Below are positions 33,650 through 41,581 of a DNA stretch of 64,000 bases, one piece after another. The DNA is from Parablautia muri (GTDB lineage Bacteria > Bacillota > Clostridia > Lachnospirales > Lachnospiraceae): the NCBI RefSeq assembly GCF_009917485.1, contig NZ_QZDT01000018.1, positions 1-64,000 on the forward strand, in the 5' to 3' direction. The notes under the pieces are model-generated. The model was not told the origin of the DNA. It saw only the letters and a list, made by a program, of their open reading frames with translations, and did not search any database. The position numbers and the translations under genes were made by a program. How positions within the stretch are numbered: position 1 is the first letter of the stretch; the number at the start of each line of letters is the position of its first letter.

Positions 33650-33966
33650 ACATCTATTACAGCGGCGAGAATGGAAATGCAAGGAAATTTGCGGAGGAAA
33701 TGGTCTCAAGCGGCGTGGCTGATGATATCCGTGCGGAAGCCGGGAACATCAGGTATGAATATTTTTTCCCGATGGAGGATGCAGAGACAGTGCTTTTGAT
33801 TGACAGCTGGGAAGACCAGCATTCCATAGATGCCCACCATGCATCCCCAATGATGGCAAAGATCATTGGGCTCAGGGAAAAATACGGCCTGCATATGAAA
33901 GTGGAGCGGTATGTGTCTGATGAAGACGGAGTCCCGGAAGCAGATAAAGCATTTATAAAAGAATAA
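33634..33966 (+). CDS. Antibiotic biosynthesis monooxygenase (ABM) domain protein
   Basis: 110 residues, ACGGAGGGAAACACA before the ATG. The dimeric alpha-beta ABM pattern is present: an initial strand VTVNIYYSGE, helix NARKFAEEMV, then YEYFFPMEDAETVLLIDSWE and DAHHASPMMAKIIGLREKYG. Small ABM proteins act as heme-, quinol- or small-molecule monooxygenases; the substrate cannot be told here. Cargo gene, co-transcribed with the preceding hypothetical gene. Confidence 0.82.
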   Translation: MAVTVNIYYSGENGNARKFAEEMVSSGVADDIRAEAGNIRYEYFFPMEDAETVLLIDSWEDQHSIDAHHASPMMAKIIGLREKYGLHMKVERYVSDEDGVPEADKAFIKE

Positions 33967-34088
33967 TCATGCAGGAGATTTTAAAAGAAAGATAAAGATA
34001 TTTGTGTAACAGGGAACGGAAAGATATTTTATTAACCAGGGCAATCAGGATTGGTTGCTCTTTTTTTGCGCAAAAAAGGAGGAAACAT

Positions 34089-34396
34089 ATGTTTTTAGTC
34101 ATCGGTGAGAAGCCCAGCGTCTCGCAGGCGCTGGCAAAGATATTGAAAGCGGGGAAGAAGGAGGACGGGTACCTTTCCGGGGAAGACTGCCTTGTAAGCT
34201 GGTGTTTCGGGCACCTTGCGGAATACGCTCCCCCGGAAAGCTATGACGGGCGGTATGCAAAGTGGACATTTTCGGATTTACCCATTATCCCGGAGGAATG
34301 GAAGCTTACTGTGGCAAAGGATAAGAAGGCACAGCTTGCAGTCTTAAAGAAGCTGCTTAACAGGAAGGATTTGGAATACGTGGTCAATGCCTGTGA
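34089..34396 (+). pseudogene. topB: DNA topoisomerase III, 5' part left of IME3
   Basis: AAAAGGAGGAAACAT precedes ATG 34089. MFLVIGEKPSVSQALAKIL is the TOPRIM start of topoisomerase III, and the fragment ends V-V-N-A-C-D at the GA of 34395-34396, where IME3 begins; the element then supplies V-G-stop. The rest of the gene resumes at 41582. TopB of Tn1549-like ICEs is a type IA topoisomerase that probably resolves DNA during transfer or replication. Confidence 0.93.
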
Positions 34397-34406
34397 TGTT
34401 GGATAG
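34397..34406 (+). repeat. IME3 left terminal inverted repeat
   Basis: TGTTGGATAG, exact reverse complement of CTATCCAACA at 41572-41581. Confidence 0.9.
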
Positions 34407-34462
34407 CGCGGAGGGGCGACAAACAAATACAAATAAAAAAGGGACTTCCTCAATCCTTAAAA

Positions 34463-34493
34463 GGCTATGACAGTGACGGTTATAGTCTTTTTT
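34463..34493 (+). terminator. Terminator-like hairpin inside the IME3 left end
   Basis: GGCTAT pairs with ATAGTC (one G-T) and a run of six T follows. A perfect palindrome-like TCATGCGGTAATTACCG.ATGA (34493-34514) lies next to it. The 34407-34658 stretch has no gene; it may insulate IME3 genes from topB transcription. Confidence 0.5.
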
Positions 34494-34658
34494 CATGCGG
34501 TAATTACCGTATGAAGTGAACCACTATTCCCCCAAGTGTAGAAATACCCGTCAATGATATTCCGCAATTCAAACTCCCAACAAGTAACGAGAAAAAATCA
34601 TATATAAACACCGAAACTAATCAATCATATCAATCCATATCACAGGAGGGCAAAGACC

Positions 34659-35267
34659 ATGAATAAAAAGCAGGAACAACAGATTTTGGACTATTACAGT
34701 ACCGCCGACAAATATATCCGTAGCAAGACACACTCCAATGCGCATCAGACTGTATTTACCAAAGAAAGCGATAAATACCAGTGGCTTGTTTTGGAGCAGA
34801 AAAGCCAGTGCGAAGTTGAGGTAAGGCAGACCGACAGTCATGGAACAATCACAGCGAGGGATAATTACGAACTGACAAGAAATCTCCCTAAGTGCGTGGG
34901 CGTGGAGCGTTTATGTGAGGGCGCAAATTTTCAGATACCTTTCAACGCTGATGAAATCAATCTAATCTATCAGTTCGGGGAGCAGAGCAAAGCGGAAACG
35001 TGCGCTAGTCTGTCCGCTATTCTTCCGCAGATAAAGGACAGCGACACCAAGCAGATAGTAAGCGACACTTTGAAGAAATTAAATGCCCTGTCAGAAGAAA
35101 CGTGTGCGGAACTGACCGCAACCACCAAAAGACGGAAAATGACCGAGCGTGACCATTCCGTAATGGCAAGGTTAGCCAGAGCAAAGGAACAGGCAAAACA
35201 GCCGACAGTTGCCGAGGGAAAAAAGCAAAGAACCCACAGTAAGGGAAAGGGGGATATGGCACTATGA
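34659..35267 (+). CDS. Protein with transposon-transfer assisting (TTRAP)-like domain
   Basis: 202 residues; AGGAGGGCAAAGACC before ATG. Residues 110-165 (NADEINLIYQFGEQ, KAETCASLSAILPQIKDSD and IVSDTLKKLNALSEETCAEL) resemble the TTRAP family of ICE proteins, which are usually 60-120 residues long; the first hundred residues and the basic C-terminus are extra. Overlaps the next gene by 4 bases. Its function is unknown beyond association with mobile elements. Confidence 0.6.
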   Translation: MNKKQEQQILDYYSTADKYIRSKTHSNAHQTVFTKESDKYQWLVLEQKSQCEVEVRQTDSHGTITARDNYELTRNLPKCVGVERLCEGANFQIPFNADEINLIYQFGEQSKAETCASLSAILPQIKDSDTKQIVSDTLKKLNALSEETCAELTATTKRRKMTERDHSVMARLARAKEQAKQPTVAEGKKQRTHSKGKGDMAL

Positions 35268-35545
35268 AACTTTCACGATACGAGCAGGAAACGATTGTAA
35301 ACTACAATGCAGGAGAACAGACCGCCACTGTCTACACAAGGGATAAGACGGTCATGCGGAAACTTGACACGCTTGTTGCCGATTTCCCCGACACATACAA
35401 GTTGACAGGACAGGACGAAATATCTAAGACCTATTCCTTTCCAAAATCATACGTCAGCTACCGCAAGCCGAGAGCAGTCAGCATAGAGCAAAAGGAACGG
35501 GCAAGGCAGATGATGATTGCAAAGAATAAGACAAAGGGAGATTAA
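35264..35545 (+). CDS. Small conserved IME protein, unknown function
   Basis: 93 residues. It begins KLSRYEQETIVNYNAGEQTA, a strand-rich start often seen in short proteins of Clostridial mobile elements, then a basic C-terminal half (SYRKPRAVSIEQKERARQMM). ATGA-type overlap with the gene before. Probably nucleic-acid-related because of its charge; no family name can be given. Confidence 0.7.
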   Translation: MKLSRYEQETIVNYNAGEQTATVYTRDKTVMRKLDTLVADFPDTYKLTGQDEISKTYSFPKSYVSYRKPRAVSIEQKERARQMMIAKNKTKGD

Positions 35546-35696
35546 GCAAAATCTAATGGAATTGTGTGTGTGGTTGTGGTAAAATATCCACATTGGGATA
35601 GTTTGACAAGTTTATTAAAAAGCACTCAAAAATTTACATTCAGCAATCCTAACTTGCTATACATATTGTTAATAAAAAGATATAATAGGTGAGAAA

Positions 35697-36296
35697 ATGA
35701 CAACAGGTGAAAAATTAGCATTGCTACGTGAGAAAAAGGGTATTACACAAGAAAAATTGTCTGAAATATTAAATGTGTCTCGTCAGTCTGTTTCAAGATG
35801 GGAAACTGATATAAGTTTTCCTGAAACGGATAAACTTATTAAGTTAAGCAAATTATTTGAATGTAGCACTGATTTTCTGTTAAATGAAGATATTCAAGGA
35901 AATGAAGAAAGCAGTATTGATGTATCTATTGATAATTGTTATAAGTTTATACGCGAGTGCGGATATTTCTTTTTGGCAACATCATTTAATAATCAACCCA
36001 AATTAAGACCTTTTGGTATGATATATTCAAATAAAAAGGCATTATACTTTGCTACGGATAAACGGAAAAATGTTTATTCTGATTTAGTCGGAAATCCACA
36101 GATTGAAATGGCAAGCTATAATGTGAACACACGCAAATGGATAAGGGTTAATGGAAAAGCAGAAGTTGAAAATTCCATTATGATTAGGGACGAAATGATA
36201 AACAAATACCCTTTGCTAAAACAAAAATTTTTTGATGAAACAGAAATGTTTCTTGTCATTTTCAGATTGCTTATTCACGAAATTAGTATTTATTAA
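35697..36296 (+). CDS. XRE helix-turn-helix fused to pyridoxamine-phosphate-oxidase-like domain
   Basis: 199 residues. Residues 1-65 are a helix-turn-helix (KLALLREKKGITQEKLSEIL, then SRQSVSRWETDISFPE). Residues 75-190 follow the PPOX split-barrel (CGYFFLATSFNNQPKLRPFG, and LVGNPQIEMASYN). The end (FRLLIHEISIY) is shorter than usual. PPOX proteins bind FMN or F420, so a flavin- or redox-sensing regulator of the next gene is plausible. A TATAAT is present at 35680-35685. Strongly AT-rich cargo. Confidence 0.82.
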   Translation: MTTGEKLALLREKKGITQEKLSEILNVSRQSVSRWETDISFPETDKLIKLSKLFECSTDFLLNEDIQGNEESSIDVSIDNCYKFIRECGYFFLATSFNNQPKLRPFGMIYSNKKALYFATDKRKNVYSDLVGNPQIEMASYNVNTRKWIRVNGKAEVENSIMIRDEMINKYPLLKQKFFDETEMFLVIFRLLIHEISIY

Positions 36297-36311
36297 ACAT
36301 GGAGGATTAAA

Positions 36312-36749
36312 ATGGAAAAACTAACTTTGGAAACAGAGAAAATACTGAACGAGCGATTTAACAAGGACAATATAATTGCTCTGGCAACCGTGCAAGACGG
36401 TATGCCATATGTCCGTAATGTGAATGGATTTTATGAGGATAGTTCATTCTATGTGATTACATATGCACTTTCCAATAAAATGAAACAAATAGAAAAAAGC
36501 CCATATGTGGCAATTAGTGGCGATTGGTTTACGGCACATGGAAAGGGAGTAAACTTAGGTTGGTTTTGTGCAGACAAAAATAGACACATTGCCAAGAAAC
36601 TAAGAGAGGCTTTTAAGGAGTGGATTGACAATGGACACAACAATTTTGATGATGAAAATACTTGTATTCTTCGCATTGAATTGACGGACGGTGTTTTGTT
36701 CTCACATGGAACAAGATACAATATAGATTTTTGTGATAAAAGTTGTTGA
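36312..36749 (+). CDS. Pyridoxamine 5'-phosphate oxidase family protein
   Basis: 145 residues, ATGGAGGATTAAA before ATG 36312 and 15 bases after the XRE-PPOX gene. IIALATVQDGMPYVRNVNGF and YVITYALSNKMKQIEKSPYV fit the split-barrel flavin-binding fold, with a C-terminal part carrying RIELTDGVLFSHGTRY. Likely an FMN-binding reductase or a 5-nitroimidazole-type (Nim-like) protein, but the substrate is unknown. AT-rich, same cargo pair as the gene before. Confidence 0.8.
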   Translation: MEKLTLETEKILNERFNKDNIIALATVQDGMPYVRNVNGFYEDSSFYVITYALSNKMKQIEKSPYVAISGDWFTAHGKGVNLGWFCADKNRHIAKKLREAFKEWIDNGHNNFDDENTCILRIELTDGVLFSHGTRYNIDFCDKSC

Positions 36750-36880
36750 TGAATTAAGAAACTGTTGTTTGAAAACAGAATATTGCTTATCTATGGTGGC
36801 GATTTACCCTAATGGAAAATCAGCCACCTTTTTATTTGCAGAAACTATAAAAACAGCACAGAAAGAATGAGGTATCAGAA

Positions 36881-37222
36881 ATGATTGAAAACAAGAATGA
36901 CGCAAGCAGAAACTTAGAAAAAGCATTGCAGGCATTGGAACAGGCAAAACAGCGTGTAGCCAATGAGAAGAAAAAACAGAACGAGAAGAAACGCAAAGCC
37001 GAGAACCACCACAAGTATATCATGGGCGGTATTATTGTGAAATATTTTCCCGATTGTTACAGCTATGACGAGGGCGAGTTAAACCGTATCTTGTCGGTTG
37101 CATTGCAGACAAGGGAATGTCAGCAGATTATCTCTAAAATCAAATCGGAAAGCCGAGAAAGCACTCCCCCACAATCCACTCTCCCCAATGCCGAAAATGA
37201 AAGCGAGGGCGATACGGAATGA
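36881..37222 (+). CDS. DUF3847 family protein (IME3)
   Basis: 113 residues from ATG 36881. A Lys/Gln/Glu-rich coiled coil (LEKALQALEQAKQRVANEKK) leads to the family core around HHKYIMGGIIVKYFPD and DEGELNRILSVALQ. The C-terminal tail is Ser/Pro/Glu-rich. It precedes the oriT by 38 bases. More diverged from the IME1 and IME2 copies than they are from each other. Confidence 0.8.
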   Translation: MIENKNDASRNLEKALQALEQAKQRVANEKKKQNEKKRKAENHHKYIMGGIIVKYFPDCYSYDEGELNRILSVALQTRECQQIISKIKSESRESTPPQSTLPNAENESEGDTE

Positions 37223-37260
37223 CAAAGGCGAGGACACTGGAAAGCCGAGGTAACCTATCC

Positions 37261-37310
37261 ACCCTGTTTACAGGGTGCGCACAGATATACCACCGGAGGT
37301 GGTATGTGCG
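37261..37310. other. Candidate oriT of IME3 (MOBQ-like)
   Basis: Hairpin ACCCTG/CAGGGT (37261-37266, 37271-37276), then GGGTGCGCACAG, then the perfect inverted repeat ATACCACC/GGTGGTAT (37287-37294, 37298-37305). Minus-strand reading gives CTGTGCGCACCCT, similar to the IME1 nick core with two extra bases. The 37311-37528 stretch shows hairpins (GGGGAAACGACAATTCCCC) and no gene. Confidence 0.68.
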
Positions 37311-37528
37311 CTCTCCGAGGGGCAAGTTTCACTTGCATGGACTCCTGCGGAGGGCGTTGTCTGTCTTGCGACAGCCAAAAGGGGAAACGACAATTCCCCT
37401 TCGCAAGCTGCGCTTGCTACCCTTTAGTGAACTTTGCGTTCAGACAAAAGCCAAAGTGCGGCTTTTATCTGCCCACAAAGTCTATGGGTGCGCCCCACTA
37501 CCTTATCGGCAGAATGTAGGTGTTGCGT

Positions 37529-39103
37529 ATGGGTAATGTCACGAAACAGGCAAGCACACGTTTCTCCATAGTTAAGCGGAGCAAGGGGCAGTCGGCAGTT
37601 GAAAAAGCGTCCTACATCAGCAGGAGTATTCTTGTCAGCGAATATGACGGGCAGACCTACCGCCCGAAATACCATGAAGATTTAGTCCACAGCGAAATCA
37701 CTCTCCCACCCAATGCACCTAAAGAATATGCAGACCGAGCCACTTTATGGAACGCTGTTGAACTGTCCGAAAAAGGACAGAAATCACAGCTTGCGAGAAT
37801 GTTAAAAGCGTCACTCCCCAACGAATGGAGTTATGAACTTGCAGAGGAAGTTGTGAGGGATTACGTTCAGAGGAATTTTGTTGATAAAGGTATGTGCGCT
37901 GACTGGGCAATCCATGACAGCGAGAACGATAAAGGACAGCGCAATCTCCATATCCATGTTTTACTCACTATGCGCCCTATCACTGAAAACGGGGAATGGG
38001 GAGCAAAACAAAAGAAGATTTATGACCTTGACGAAAACGGCGAAAAGATACCAGTGATTGATAAAAAGACAGGACAGCAGAAAGTTGACAAGCGGAACAG
38101 GAAACAGTGGAAATGCCACACCGCCGACAGCACCGACTGGAACAGCAAGGAAAACGCCAAGATGTGGCGTAAGGATTTAGCCGACACAATCAATGCCACC
38201 AATGAGCAGTTGGGGATTGCGGTACATTGGGAACACCGCTCTTTTAAGGAACAGGGCATTGATAAAGAGCCGACAATCCATATCGGGGCGGTTGCCAATG
38301 CTTTAGAGCGCAAGGGAATACAGACCGAGCGGGGAAATATCAATCGAGAAATCATTAAGAACAATATGCTGTTGGAACAGGCGAAAGAAATGCTCATGCT
38401 TGCCAAGCAGGAACTTCACAGCGCACAGTATGCCAAGATTAAGAATACAGCGGTCAGCGTGAAGAATGAAGTCATGGAGATGATTGCAAAAGTGAGGGAG
38501 CGCAAAGGCAGATTAGACTTGCCGATTGTCAGCGGAAAACACCTAAGAAGAATATCCGACAGAACCGCCTTGCAGTCAGCCGGCAATGCGGAGAAATTCA
38601 TCACGACAAGGAAGATAGACAGCTTTGAGAGCCTTGCGAAATTCACAGCAGATAAGGAACAGAGATACCAACAGCTTGAAACGGTACATCTTTCAAAGGG
38701 GCAGAAACTAAACCGATTAAAGGAACTGTCAAAAATGTATGCCCTCTATGCGCCAATCCAAGCCACCTATAAGGAGAGCCAATCACTAAAAGGGTATGCG
38801 AAAATGAAATACGATAAGGAGCATAAGGACAGCTTATCAAAGTACCCCGAATTAAAAGAGCGTATGCAGAGCCTTTTACAGAATGGCGAGAAGATAACGC
38901 CGAAACAGTGGAAAGCGGAAATACAGTCTTTGCAATCGGAGTATGACAGTATCGGCAAAGAGCAGACCAAGACCGCCACAGAATTAGCATACGCCGAGGT
39001 AATCAGCTACAACAAAAAGAACTTTGAGAGGGAACTTCAGAACGAGAGCCGACAGCATAACAGACAGCAAAGCAGGACTAAGCGGAGGGAGGAAGAAATT
39101 TAA
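37529..39103 (+). CDS. mobL: MobA/MobL family (MOBQ) relaxase of IME3
   Basis: 524 residues from ATG 37529 (GTAGGTG upstream; TTG 37520 is in frame). The motif KGQSAVEKASYISRS is near residue 14 and the histidine motif QRNLHIHVLLTMRP near 135. The region after residue 230 is coiled coil with a basic C-terminus (RQQSRTKRREEEI). It lies 3' of its oriT, as in IME1. It should mobilise IME3 through the coupling protein and channel of a co-resident ICE. Confidence 0.92.
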   Translation: MGNVTKQASTRFSIVKRSKGQSAVEKASYISRSILVSEYDGQTYRPKYHEDLVHSEITLPPNAPKEYADRATLWNAVELSEKGQKSQLARMLKASLPNEWSYELAEEVVRDYVQRNFVDKGMCADWAIHDSENDKGQRNLHIHVLLTMRPITENGEWGAKQKKIYDLDENGEKIPVIDKKTGQQKVDKRNRKQWKCHTADSTDWNSKENAKMWRKDLADTINATNEQLGIAVHWEHRSFKEQGIDKEPTIHIGAVANALERKGIQTERGNINREIIKNNMLLEQAKEMLMLAKQELHSAQYAKIKNTAVSVKNEVMEMIAKVRERKGRLDLPIVSGKHLRRISDRTALQSAGNAEKFITTRKIDSFESLAKFTADKEQRYQQLETVHLSKGQKLNRLKELSKMYALYAPIQATYKESQSLKGYAKMKYDKEHKDSLSKYPELKERMQSLLQNGEKITPKQWKAEIQSLQSEYDSIGKEQTKTATELAYAEVISYNKKNFERELQNESRQHNRQQSRTKRREEEI

Positions 39104-39181
39104 TGAAAATGTGATAGAAATATGCGTGTGATTGTGGTATTCTATTGGAGGTACAAATTGAGATTTGAATAGGAGAAACAT

Positions 39182-39529
39182 ATGATACAAAAAGTAAATT
39201 TGAAAGAGAATGTAAATGCGATTGATGAACTGTTCCTCTATAAGAGAGTGGGTACATTAAATAATCATATGTTAAATGTATTGCAAGCAGAACATAGAAC
39301 TTTAGATTTTCATATACACGAAAATTCTGATGAACTTTTCTACTGTATTGAGGGAGAATTTGATATTGAGTTTGAGGACGGATTAACACATTTATGTGAG
39401 GGAGATTTTATAATAATTCCTAAAGGAACAAAACATCGTCCAATATGTAACGAATTGGTCAAATGCCTGTTGATTGAAGTTGAGGGAACTCTCAATCAAG
39501 AAAATACGGGTGGAACATATACAGGGTAA
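39182..39529 (+). CDS. Cupin domain protein
   Basis: 115 residues, TAGGAGAAACAT before the ATG. The cupin motif 1 region is present (HIHENSDELFYCIEGEFDIE, G-x-HxH-like) and motif 2 as GDFIIIPKGTKHRP, so metal binding through the histidines and glutamate is expected. Small stand-alone cupins are often isomerases or binding proteins; no substrate can be named. AT-rich cargo placed between mobL and the recombinase module. Confidence 0.85.
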   Translation: MIQKVNLKENVNAIDELFLYKRVGTLNNHMLNVLQAEHRTLDFHIHENSDELFYCIEGEFDIEFEDGLTHLCEGDFIIIPKGTKHRPICNELVKCLLIEVEGTLNQENTGGTYTG

Positions 39530-39605
39530 GCAAATATAATAGCGACAAATTTTAGTTTTTTAATAACCATTACAACAATCGCATCTAAATAGGTAACACA
39601 GCGTC

Positions 39606-39640
39606 AGAGCGCATAGAAACCAGTCTATGCGCTCTATTTT
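39606..39640 (+). terminator. Perfect 12-bp hairpin before the recombinase module
   Basis: AGAGCGCATAGA/TCTATGCGCTCT (39606-39617, 39624-39635) with a 6-base loop and ATTTTC after it. It ends cargo transcription or attenuates the recombinase module; the T-run is short. Confidence 0.6.
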
Positions 39641-39659
39641 CATGTAAAGGAGCAGATTT

Positions 39660-39833
39660 ATGAGCAAAGACAGCAACACACAGCATAGAGCCAGCCGACA
39701 GCACCCACCCACAAAAATAATTGTGGAAAGGCATTATGTAGGCACTGAAAAAATGGAAACAGTATTCAAGCGGATAGCCGAGGAACAGATAACAAAAAAG
39801 GTTAAGGAAATAGCGGAAAACAGCGTAAATTAG
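39660..39833 (+). CDS. Small TnpW-like protein preceding the IME3 recombinase
   Basis: 57 residues; AAAGGAGCAGATTT precedes ATG 39660. The core K-I-I-V-E-R-H-Y-V-G-T-E-K-M-E-T-V-F-K-R matches the TnpW-type pattern of a short strand, a glycine turn and a helix, as in the small proteins at 267 and 20393. It ends 72 bases before the recombinase; TATAAT at 39860-39865 lies between them, so the recombinase may have its own promoter. Confidence 0.72.
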   Translation: MSKDSNTQHRASRQHPPTKIIVERHYVGTEKMETVFKRIAEEQITKKVKEIAENSVN

Positions 39834-39905
39834 CACTGGAAACGGAAAAGGGAATATAGTATAATATGAGTTGAGAGGAAGTCCCTTTTCATCAAGGAGG
39901 ACAAA

Positions 39906-41543
39906 ATGAAAAGGGCAAAACTGAATAACGACAAAATCACTGCTTTATATTGCAGGCTTTCCAAAGATGACGGCACGAACAATGAGAGCATGAGTATCAG
40001 CACACAGAAAACCATGCTGAAAGATTATGCAAAGCGCAACGGTTTTCTGAACTGCCAGTTCTATGTTGATGACGGTTACAGCGGTACAAACTACGACCGC
40101 CCCGCTTTCCGACAGCTTATTGAGGACATACAGGACGGGGAAGTGTCAACGCTCATTACAAAAGACCTGTCACGTTTGGGGAGGAATTATCTTGAAACGG
40201 GTACATATATCGAGGTGTTTTTCCCTAACCATAATGTACGTTACATTGCTATCAATGACGGCGTGGACTCCATAGACAACGCACAAATGGACATTACACC
40301 GTTCCGCAACATCATCAATGAAATGTACGCAAAGGACACGTCAAGGAAAATCAAGAGCGCACTCCATGCGAGGAGAATGCAGGGCAAGTATATGGCTACT
40401 ACCGCCCCATTCGGTTATCAGAAAGACGAGAAAGACCATAACCACCTTGTCATTGATGAAGTGACCGCCCCCGTTGTGGAACTGATTTTCTCAATCGCCG
40501 AGGAGGGCGTGGGGCTTCACACTATCTGTAACCGCTTGCGTAAGGCGAAAGTTATGAAACCGAGTTTCTACAAGAAAGAACTGTTTGAGCGGTTTATGGA
40601 CGAGGAAAAAATGTATGACTGGGACACCGCCTATGTCAGCCAAATACTGCACAATCCCGTCTATGCAGGAAACCTTACTGTTGCGGACAAACCAACTAAG
40701 ACCATGCGTTCCAAGAAAAGACAGTATATCCCGTATGCGGAGCGTGAAATCATCTATGGCACACACGAACCGATTATCGAGCAGAGCCGTTGGAACACAG
40801 TTCAGAAGATTTTGCAGAGCAGACCGCCCGTTATCGGGGAAAGTTCAAGCGGATATGATAACATTTTCCGAGGGATTATCAAATGTGCTGATTGTGGGAG
40901 TGCCATGCTTGCCAAAGTCGAGCAGAAAAGAAAGCGTAACAACGTATTAGACAAGACTTTCTACTGCTGTACCAAGTACCGTAAGTTTGGGAAAGAGGGT
41001 TGTTCATCACACACCATTGAGGCGAGGACGGTTCACGAAGTTGTGCTTGCGGACATTCAGAAACACGCAGGACAGGCACTGACGGACAGGAAAGCAATGG
41101 TAACGGATATTGCGGAGCGTCTTAATCTCCAACTGTCAGCGGACAAGGAACAGCAGAAAAAGGAACTAAGGCAATGTAAACAGCGAGTGTCGGAAATAGA
41201 AAACCTGTATGCCAAACTGTACGAGGATTTGACAAGGGAACTGATAACGGAAAAGCGTTTCCAAATGTTGTCGGCACGATTTGACAGCGAGCAGGAAGAA
41301 CTGACAGCCAAGATAAAGGAACTTGAAAAAAGTGCCATAGCAGACAAAGAACAGTTATCTTCCATTGAGCAGTTTGCGGAGCAGATAAGCGGTTATGCAG
41401 GAATAACGGAACTCAATTTCAAGATAATCAATCAACTTATAGAAAAAATTCTTGTTTCTGAACCCGTAGAGATAGACGGGCAGAAAATTCAACGACTTAC
41501 TATCCATTACAAATTCATAGGGGCACTGGAAACCCTTGAATAA
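39906..41543 (+). CDS. Large serine recombinase of IME3 (TnpX-like)
   Basis: 545 residues; AAGGAGGACAAA before the ATG. The resolvase domain has A-L-Y-C-R-L-S-K-D-D with catalytic Ser at residue 19 and LITKDLSRLGRNYLETG near 82. The zinc ribbon IIKCADCGSAM...YCCTKYRKFGKEGC follows near 325-365, then a coiled-coil C-terminus. It should act on the 10-bp inverted ends and the GA core at 34395 and 41582. Related to, but clearly diverged from, the IME2 enzyme, and the two use different target genes. Confidence 0.95.
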   Translation: MKRAKLNNDKITALYCRLSKDDGTNNESMSISTQKTMLKDYAKRNGFLNCQFYVDDGYSGTNYDRPAFRQLIEDIQDGEVSTLITKDLSRLGRNYLETGTYIEVFFPNHNVRYIAINDGVDSIDNAQMDITPFRNIINEMYAKDTSRKIKSALHARRMQGKYMATTAPFGYQKDEKDHNHLVIDEVTAPVVELIFSIAEEGVGLHTICNRLRKAKVMKPSFYKKELFERFMDEEKMYDWDTAYVSQILHNPVYAGNLTVADKPTKTMRSKKRQYIPYAEREIIYGTHEPIIEQSRWNTVQKILQSRPPVIGESSSGYDNIFRGIIKCADCGSAMLAKVEQKRKRNNVLDKTFYCCTKYRKFGKEGCSSHTIEARTVHEVVLADIQKHAGQALTDRKAMVTDIAERLNLQLSADKEQQKKELRQCKQRVSEIENLYAKLYEDLTRELITEKRFQMLSARFDSEQEELTAKIKELEKSAIADKEQLSSIEQFAEQISGYAGITELNFKIINQLIEKILVSEPVEIDGQKIQRLTIHYKFIGALETLE

Positions 41544-41571
41544 TGGATATTTTCTAAGTCACCTATTCCAA

Positions 41572-41581
41572 CTATCCAACA
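41572..41581 (-). repeat. IME3 right terminal inverted repeat
   Basis: CTATCCAACA, exact reverse complement of 34397-34406; the GA core follows at 41582-41583. Confidence 0.9.
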
